From positions 1 through 36,518 of the forward strand of contig DXLX01000047.1 of the NCBI GenBank assembly GCA_019414515.1: 36,518 nt of DNA, written 5' to 3'. Both the position numbers and the translations under genes were made by a program. Below the pieces are notes generated by a model, which searched no databases, was not told the DNA's origin, and saw nothing but the letters and a program-made list of their open reading frames with translations. Source of the stretch: Collinsella sp. Its GTDB lineage: Bacteria; Actinomycetota; Coriobacteriia; Coriobacteriales; Coriobacteriaceae. Shown piece by piece: positions 31,563 through 36,518 of this stretch (position 1 is the first letter of the stretch; every line of letters begins with the position of its first letter).

Positions 31563-33713
31563 CTAGTACTGGCTCTCGTGCTTGCTAAAGAAGTCGAAGC
31601 GCGGGGGCAGCGGCTTCACGCGGTGCTCGCCGGGCTTCTCACCCAGGCTCTCCACAAACTCGTCCGTGGAGGCAAAGATGTTGTCCCAGCTAAAGAAGGC
31701 GACCGGATCGATGCCGAAGTACTCGCAGATGAGCTCGCAGCCGGCCGGGACGATGCCGTGCATCAGGACGGTCGCCACGCGCAGCTCGGTAAAGGCGTCG
31801 ACCAGGGCCTGCTTCATGGCGGCGTTGGCCGGCTCACCCTCGAGCTTGTTGGCGGCCTTGGAGGCATCGCTCCAGCGCTTGTTGGCGGCGCGCAGGTAGT
31901 CGTCGCACACGGCGAGCGCGCGGTGCGTCTCGAACTTGTACATGGCCTGCTCAAAGGCAAGGGCGGCCTGCTCGGCAGCCTCGACCACGGCAGCAGAGGC
32001 GGCGCCGGCCGGAATGCAGCCGTTGCGATAGGGGCTCTCGTCGCCCTCCTTGACGGCGACGCCGTAGAAGCAGCTGCGGGCCAGGCGGTTGAAGACGCCG
32101 GTCAAAAGCGCGCTCTCCTTAAGGGCCGGATCGATGACGCGCTTGTCGTCGCAGGCGCGCACCTCGTTGCCGTCCTTGTCCTTGCCGGTCACGCGGGTGT
32201 CGTATGCCTTGGGGCTAAAGCTCACCGGCTTCTCGGACAGGCCGAGCGACAGCCAGTGCGCGCGCATCTGCTCGCAGGTGTAGTGGTTGAGCAGGTCGTC
32301 TGCCGGCGGGGGAGGCGTCTGCGAGGACGAGCTGGCCTTTTTGCCCATGTAGAGCAGGTGGTAGCAGGCGCTGACGGTGCTCTGCGTGAGGTTCCAGCCC
32401 AGGGCCTCCCACATGGCGGTCTGCGCGATGCAGTAGAAGTAGATGTTGTCCTGACCGATGAACTGGTAGATTTGCGCGTCGTCCGAGCACCACCAGTCGC
32501 GCCAGTCGAGCGAGCTGTGCTGGTAGGTGGGTGCGGGTACCTGCGTGGAATCGGCGGCGGGCTCGCCCATGAGGGCGGCATCCTGGGCGGCGACACCCTC
32601 AGTTACGCCGGCGGCGCGGGCATCGCGTGCGAGCACGGTGCGCGTATAGCTGATGGGCGCCCACAGGCTCTCGGGCCAGCACCAGCAGGTGACGTCGTTC
32701 ACGCCGTCGACCTCGGGCACCGGAACGCCCCAGTCGATGTTGCCGGTGATGCGGAAGGGCACGAGTGCCTTGCCGCTGCGGAAGCGCACGCCGCCGTTGG
32801 CGAGCACCGCGTGGGCGTCGTCGCGCTCCTTCCAGCTGGGGAAGGTGACGGTAAAGCTGCTCTTGTTGCCCTCGGGCTCCAGCACGGTGTGCTCGGGCAG
32901 CTGGTCCTCGACGGCGTCGAAGGCCTCGCGGAACTTGTTCTGGATGTAGAGCTGCGCCGGCAGCAGCCACTCTTCCATGGTCTTGGAGACCACGGAGCGG
33001 ACCTGCGGGTTCTGGGCGAGCTTGGCGGTGTAGGTCTTCATAAAGTCGAGGTAGGCCGGCAGGTCGAAGTAGAGGTTGTCGACCGGGCGCAGCTCGGGCA
33101 CCTCGCCGGTGAGCTGGCTCTTGGGAGCGATGAGCTCCTCGGGCTCAAACTGGTGACCCAGGTCGCACTCGTCGGCGTACGCCTTCTCGGACTTGCAGCC
33201 CTGAATGGGGCAGCGGCCGATCACCTGACGGCCGTTGAGGAACGTGCCGGCCTTGGCGTCGTAGAACTGCAGCGTGGAGCGCTTGGAGATGGTGCCCTGC
33301 TCGTGCAGGCGCTCGATAATCTCGGCGGTAACCTCGTTGTGAATCTGCGCAGCCGGCTCAAGGCCCGAGCCGCCGTAGATATCGCAGCTGATGTTGTAGT
33401 TGTTGAGGGTCGCGGCCTGGCGGGAGTGATTGGACTCGACGTACTCGCCGATGGACTTGTCGTAGCCTTCGTTCTCCTTGAGCTTGCGGTAGCTCTCCAT
33501 GATGGGCGAGCCATAGCAGTCGGTGCCCGAGGTGAAGATGACGTTCTCGCGGCCCAGACGGTCGCGCAGGAAGCGGGCGAAGAAGTCGGCCGGGACAAAG
33601 ACGCCACCAACGTGGCCAAAGTGAAGGCCCTTGTTGCCGTAGGGCTCGCCGGCGGTAACGATGGCGCGGCGAGGCCAGCTGGGACGGTCGTTCATGGAGT
33701 ATTTGGATGCCAT
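31563..33713 (-). CDS. Divergent methionyl-tRNA synthetase-like class I ligase
   Basis: Protein of 716 residues starting at ATG 33713 behind AAGGAG; an upstream open stretch has no site. The class I fold of the MetRS type is clear: HIGH-equivalent HFGH (31-34), a zinc knuckle with C168, C173, C183 and H187 placed as in MetRS, PEELIAPKSQLTGEVPELR, DNLYFDLPAYLDFM, a FIGQDN segment (418-423) and a helical anticodon-binding end. Several hallmark residues differ from E. coli MetRS as I align it: Leu13 is Glu23, Trp253 is Ser349, His301 is Tyr427, FIGKDI is FIGQDN, and KMSKS is GKKASSS (457-463). Extra segments at about 275-345 and 370-405 add length. No C-terminal tRNA-binding domain is present. 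It may be a paralogue with another function rather than the housekeeping MetRS. Confidence 0.85.
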   Translation of the reverse strand: MASKYSMNDRPSWPRRAIVTAGEPYGNKGLHFGHVGGVFVPADFFARFLRDRLGRENVIFTSGTDCYGSPIMESYRKLKENEGYDKSIGEYVESNHSRQAATLNNYNISCDIYGGSGLEPAAQIHNEVTAEIIERLHEQGTISKRSTLQFYDAKAGTFLNGRQVIGRCPIQGCKSEKAYADECDLGHQFEPEELIAPKSQLTGEVPELRPVDNLYFDLPAYLDFMKTYTAKLAQNPQVRSVVSKTMEEWLLPAQLYIQNKFREAFDAVEDQLPEHTVLEPEGNKSSFTVTFPSWKERDDAHAVLANGGVRFRSGKALVPFRITGNIDWGVPVPEVDGVNDVTCWCWPESLWAPISYTRTVLARDARAAGVTEGVAAQDAALMGEPAADSTQVPAPTYQHSSLDWRDWWCSDDAQIYQFIGQDNIYFYCIAQTAMWEALGWNLTQSTVSACYHLLYMGKKASSSSQTPPPPADDLLNHYTCEQMRAHWLSLGLSEKPVSFSPKAYDTRVTGKDKDGNEVRACDDKRVIDPALKESALLTGVFNRLARSCFYGVAVKEGDESPYRNGCIPAGAASAAVVEAAEQAALAFEQAMYKFETHRALAVCDDYLRAANKRWSDASKAANKLEGEPANAAMKQALVDAFTELRVATVLMHGIVPAGCELICEYFGIDPVAFFSWDNIFASTDEFVESLGEKPGEHRVKPLPPRFDFFSKHESQY

Positions 33714-33845
33714 GGGACTCCTTCGCATATGGTGAGGGCGCGGCCGGGCGCAAGGCCTGACGACGCGGTGGTCAATTCGTGCATATCGTTCGACATTATC
33801 GCACATGCGGACGGGTACGTGGCAGGGGCGCTATCCTAAGATGCT

Positions 33846-34415
33846 ATGAATGAGATTTCCAACATACATGCGTTTGAGGACGAGGAATTTCTGCACGCCT
33901 GCTTTGTGTGGGGGATGGCCGTGCTTGTGGTGTTTGCCGTGTGCCTGGTGCCGGTGTTTATGCTGCTGGGCGGGCCCGCAGACTTGGATATGGCGGACGC
34001 GGGCGGCTGGACGGCGGTTTTGGGCTGGATAGTCGGCTTGGCTGCGGTTTCGGCGGCGTCATTTGCCGTGCACGAGCTGGTGCACGGTGTGTTATTTAAG
34101 CTTCTGGCGCCTGCGGGCGCGAAGGTGACCTTTGGGGCGAATCGCGAGACGGCGATGATCTATGCCTGCGCCGAGGGCGTGGTCTATTCGCGCCGGCGGT
34201 ACGTGGCAGTTTGCCTGGCGCCGACGGTTGTTGTGACGGCGGCGTTTGCCCTGGGGTTTGCGTTTTCGGGCTATCCGCTGATGTGCTACCTGGCGGCCGG
34301 CTTGCATTTGTCGGGCTGTGTGGGCGACTGGTATTACGTGCGGACCATCCTGCGCGACCGCCGCATTGTCGCCTGCGAGGACACGTCCTTTGGCGTCCGC
34401 TTTTTCGCAAGGTAG
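33846..34415 (+). CDS. DUF3267 family membrane metalloprotease-like protein
   Basis: Protein of 189 residues with about four membrane helices (24-41, 54-75, 120-140, 143-158). A zinc-protease motif HELVH (H76, E77, H80) lies at the end of the second helix in FAVHELVHGVLFKLL, as in DUF3267 proteins, which resemble site-2-type proteases. FGANRETAMIYACAEGVVYSRRRY and CLAPTVVV are also family-like, and GDWYYVRTIL may offer a third metal ligand (Asp). No strong ribosome site precedes ATG 33846. It is divergent from the MetRS-like gene with 132 bases between. The substrate is unknown. A copy of the 35-bp repeat follows its stop by eight bases. Confidence 0.85.
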   Translation: MNEISNIHAFEDEEFLHACFVWGMAVLVVFAVCLVPVFMLLGGPADLDMADAGGWTAVLGWIVGLAAVSAASFAVHELVHGVLFKLLAPAGAKVTFGANRETAMIYACAEGVVYSRRRYVAVCLAPTVVVTAAFALGFAFSGYPLMCYLAAGLHLSGCVGDWYYVRTILRDRRIVACEDTSFGVRFFAR

Positions 34416-34423
34416 TCTTTTGG

Positions 34424-34458
34424 GATGATTTTTCTGGGACGGGGATTAAAAAATCATT
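34424..34458 (+). repeat. 35-bp interspersed repeat, copy 3
   Basis: Matches 31431-31465 at 33 of 35 positions (first base G for A, and one T for A near base 8). It lies between the DUF3267 stop and the queH ribosome site, with the queH start only 18 bases beyond its end. Confidence 0.85.
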
Positions 34459-34476
34459 GTGGGAGAGGAGATGTCC

Positions 34477-35052
34477 ATGAAGCCGTTGCTGCTGCACGCT
34501 TGCTGCGCGCCGTGCTCGCTGGAACCGGTTCGTCTGCTGCGCGAGGAGGGGTTTGAACCCACGATTTGCTGGACAAACCCCAATATTCAGCCGCGCGATG
34601 AATGGCAGCGGCGCTTGGACGAGCTGCGCCGGTGGTGTGCCGATGGCGGCATTGAGCTCATCGAGGCGGGGGAGGACCGCGAGCGCTGGGAGGCCGGCGT
34701 GGCCCCGTTGGGCGCCAATCGAGCCCGTCGCTGTCGCGTGTGCTATGCTCTGCGCCTGGCCGAGGCGTGCCGCGTGGCCCAGGAGCGCGGGTTCGAATAT
34801 GTGGGTACGACGCTCGCCGTCTCGCCGTATCAGCTGTTCGATACCTGTAATGACGTGCTTGAGCGCTTGGCGGCGGCACATGGGCTCACCCCGGTCATTC
34901 GCGATTTTCGCCCGTATTACCCCGAGGCCACGCGCCGTTCGCGCGAGCTGGGCATGTATCGGCAGAATTATTGCGGCTGCCGATTCTCGGCCGTCGAGGC
35001 GGCCATGGACCGCGCCCGCATCCGCGACGAGCGCAAAGCGTCCAAAAAGTAG
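34477..35052 (+). CDS. queH: Epoxyqueuosine reductase QueH
   Basis: Last enzyme of queuosine synthesis, reducing epoxyqueuosine in tRNA to queuosine; the QueH (DUF208) type replaces QueG in many anaerobes. The start is ATG 34477, because GAGAGGAG ends at 34470; ATG 34471 abuts it and GTG 34459 precedes it. The 191-residue protein has the expected cysteines: HACCAPC (C9, C10, C13), CRVC (C86, C89) and YCGC (C166, C168), which carry the iron-sulfur cluster and metal site. GTTLAVSPYQ and DFRPYYPEATRRSRELGMYRQ are family-typical. queA follows after 64 bases, so both late steps of the pathway are together. Confidence 0.95.
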   Translation: MKPLLLHACCAPCSLEPVRLLREEGFEPTICWTNPNIQPRDEWQRRLDELRRWCADGGIELIEAGEDRERWEAGVAPLGANRARRCRVCYALRLAEACRVAQERGFEYVGTTLAVSPYQLFDTCNDVLERLAAAHGLTPVIRDFRPYYPEATRRSRELGMYRQNYCGCRFSAVEAAMDRARIRDERKASKK

Positions 35053-35116
35053 TTCTTTTGGGCTGACAGCCTGCTAGGATGTAGAGCGGACTTTAGCTAT
35101 ATAAGGAGTATCCGAC

Positions 35117-36334
35117 GTGTCTATGCGTACCGATGATTTTGACTACAACCTTCCCGAGGAACTGATTGCCCAGGCTCCTGCCGAGCCGCGCGACTCCTGC
35201 CGCCTGCTGGTGGTGGATCGCAAGGGCTCCCAGGCGGGAACGCCGCTGGAGCACGGCGGTACCGTCGAGCACCGCATCTTCCGTGACATCATCGACTATA
35301 TCGAGCCGGGCGATGTGCTCGTCATCAACAAGACGCGCGTGATGCCGGCCCGCCTGATCGGTCGCAAGACGGGCTCGGGCGGCGTGGTCGAGACGCTGCT
35401 GCTCAAGCGCCGCGAGGATGTTGACCCGCTGGGTCACGTTTGGGAGTGCCTGGTCAAGCCGGGCAAGCGCCTGAAGCCCGGTGCTCAGATTGAGTATCGC
35501 GCCGGTGGCGCCCATGCGCCCGAGGGTGCGCCCGTGGTGCTGACGGCCGAGGTTGTCGACTTTGTCACCGATAGCCGCGGTGGCCGTCTGGTGCGCTTTG
35601 AGCCGGCCGGTTGCAATGCCGCCGGCGAGCAGCGCACGCTCGACGAGGCCATCCATGCTGCCGGTCACGTGCCGCTGCCGCCCTACATTACCGATTACGA
35701 GGGCGATCCCGAGAAGTACCAGACCGTCTACGCCATGAAGGAGGAGCACTCGGCTGCCGCTCCCACGGCGGGCCTACACTTTACCCCCGAGCTCATGGCC
35801 GCTATCGAGGCCAAGGGTGCGAAGTTTGCCGCCGTCGAGCTCGAGGTGGGCATCGATACCTTCCGTCTGGTGGAGGAGGACGATCCCACGCAGCATGTGA
35901 TGCACACCGAGCGCTACCACGTGTCGCAGGAAGTTGTCGACGCCGTGCATAAGGCGAAGGCCGAGGGACATCGCGTGATCGCCGTCGGCACCACCGCGGT
36001 GCGCTCGCTCGAGAGCGCGTTTGACGCAGACGCGCCGGTGTCCGATCCGGCCGTGACGGCGCGCTATTTTGAAGGCCGCGAGGATGGCGCCGACACGCTC
36101 GGCCGCGGTGACATCGTGGTGCGCGAGAACGCGACAACGCAGCTCTACCTCATGCCTGGCTCGACCTATCACGTGGTCGACGCACTGATCACCAACTTCC
36201 ACGTGCCGCGTTCCACGCTCATGATGCTCGTGAGCGCGCTTGCCTCCCGCGACCAGATCATGGATGCCTACGCCGCCGCTATCGAAGAACGTTATCGCTT
36301 CTTCAGCTTTGGCGATGCCATGCTCATTTGTTAG
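35117..36334 (+). CDS. queA: S-adenosylmethionine:tRNA ribosyltransferase-isomerase QueA
   Basis: Transfers and isomerises the ribosyl part of SAM onto preQ1 in tRNA, giving epoxyqueuosine, the substrate of QueH encoded just upstream. The start is GTG 35117 (AAGGAG at 35103-35108, spacing eight); ATG 35123 would be too far. The 405-residue protein is longer than the usual 340-360 because of insertions in the first half (after VVDRKG and around AGGAHAPEGAP). Conserved blocks are intact: FDYNLPEELIAQ, INKTRVMPARLIGRK, HVPLPPYI, YQTVYA, AAPTAGLHFTPEL, EVGIDTFR, AVGTTAVRSLES, TNFHVPRSTLMMLVSA and YRFFSFGDAMLI. The stop codon overlaps the first base of a perfect hairpin. Confidence 0.96.
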   Translation: MSMRTDDFDYNLPEELIAQAPAEPRDSCRLLVVDRKGSQAGTPLEHGGTVEHRIFRDIIDYIEPGDVLVINKTRVMPARLIGRKTGSGGVVETLLLKRREDVDPLGHVWECLVKPGKRLKPGAQIEYRAGGAHAPEGAPVVLTAEVVDFVTDSRGGRLVRFEPAGCNAAGEQRTLDEAIHAAGHVPLPPYITDYEGDPEKYQTVYAMKEEHSAAAPTAGLHFTPELMAAIEAKGAKFAAVELEVGIDTFRLVEEDDPTQHVMHTERYHVSQEVVDAVHKAKAEGHRVIAVGTTAVRSLESAFDADAPVSDPAVTARYFEGREDGADTLGRGDIVVRENATTQLYLMPGSTYHVVDALITNFHVPRSTLMMLVSALASRDQIMDAYAAAIEERYRFFSFGDAMLIC

Positions 36335-36361
36335 TTACGCGGTTTTACCAAACCGCGTAAC
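36334..36361. terminator. Perfect hairpin at the end of queA
   Basis: GTTACGCGGTTT (36334-36345) and AAACCGCGTAAC (36350-36361) form a 12-bp perfect stem with a TACC loop. It begins at the last base of the queA stop codon. No T run follows, so factor-independent termination is uncertain; it may protect the mRNA end. Confidence 0.6.
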
Positions 36362-36377
36362 CAGTTGACGCTGCAAA

Positions 36378-36470
36378 CCCGCCAGAGCGGCAATCTGCCT
36401 TTCAACTTCGGCGGCATGACCAGAAGGTCAATGCTGCCTTGTTTCAAGGCACCTTGCTCGCTCTGGCGGG
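36378..36470. other. Cloverleaf-like structured element
   Basis: A long outer stem pairs CCCGCCAGAGCG (36378-36389) with CGCTCTGGCGGG (36459-36470), extended by GCAA/TTGC (36390-36393 with 36454-36457). Inside are three hairpins: TGCC/GGCA (36396-36399 with 36413-36416), TGACC/GGTCA (36417-36421 with 36426-36430) and TGCCTTG/CAAGGCA (36435-36441 with 36445-36451). The fold is possible on either strand. It is not a tRNA: arm sizes and conserved bases do not fit. It could be a structured RNA or a dispersed palindromic repeat. Collinsella-1 RNA is a known orphan motif of this genus, but I cannot check a match. Confidence 0.55.
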
Positions 36471-36518
36471 CTTTCGCTCATATGACCCAATCCGCTGTCA
36501 AGAGCCACAATGGCCCCG

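Noticed and set aside
31578..33839. A 753-codon open frame on the + strand opposite the MetRS-like gene
   Set aside because: It is an antisense shadow of a well-supported coding region in high-GC DNA; no ribosome site, no family motif, and the composition is that of a reverse-frame artefact.
34459..34476. GTG 34459 or ATG 34471 as the queH start
   Set aside because: GAGAGGAG at 34463-34470 overlaps or abuts these codons; ATG 34477 has normal spacing and begins the family at MKPLLLHACCAPC.

Overview
The window (about 60% GC, 36.5 kb) looks like the chromosome of a Gram-positive, high-GC gut anaerobe of the Coriobacteriia, most likely Collinsella. The basis is base composition, codon use, strong Shine-Dalgarno sites, lipoprotein and LAxTG-type surface proteins, a class III fructose-bisphosphatase, and folate-dependent C1 enzymes of the fermentative type. 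The genus is an inference from overall character; no rRNA or other marker is present. No CRISPR array, transposase, complete tRNA or rRNA was seen.

Layout. 1-5.3 kb: end of formate-THF ligase (fhs), a one-pass membrane protein with a heptad-repeat tail, a cation-diffusion-facilitator transporter with an N/D-D/D metal site, and an unknown double-zinc-ribbon protein. 5.3-8 kb: a small accessory patch with a tRNA-3'-end-like relic, an ADP-ribosylglycohydrolase, a YhcG/DUF1016 PD-(D/E)xK nuclease and a small PH-like protein. 8-12.3 kb: exported proteins on the minus strand, namely a Tat-exported, wall-anchored phosphatidylinositol-specific phospholipase C-like protein and two tandem paralogous lipoproteins. 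12.7-15.8 kb: fchA-folD and a C69 dipeptidase. 15.9-18.1 kb: a phasin-like protein and an ABC1/UbiB kinase-like protein. 18.2-24.4 kb: a cobalamin riboswitch followed by a two-gene operon of surface proteins. 24.5-27.5 kb: two GtrA-like proteins and fbp. 27.8-31.4 kb: DegV, a TIM-barrel protein, a 56-residue membrane protein and an RNA m5C methyltransferase. 31.4-36.3 kb: copies of a 35-bp repeat, a divergent MetRS-like protein, a DUF3267 protein, and the queuosine genes queH and queA. The right edge holds two strong secondary structures.

The most interesting system is the cobalamin-riboswitch operon (18.2-24.4 kb). A 1633-residue membrane-anchored protein carries two DUF4430 domains (related to the C-terminal domain of transcobalamin and intrinsic factor) in front of a PQQ-like beta-propeller. 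A second gene, starting at its stop codon, encodes a membrane-tethered single DUF4430 domain. Riboswitch control plus the domain content suggests a corrinoid capture apparatus on the surface of a Gram-positive cell.

Two enzyme-level observations also stand out. FolD lacks the lysine and glutamine needed for cyclohydrolase activity and is coupled to FchA, which could supply that step between the FolD and Fhs reactions. The MetRS-like protein has substitutions at several methionine-pocket positions and in the KMSKS loop, so it may not be a conventional methionyl-tRNA synthetase.
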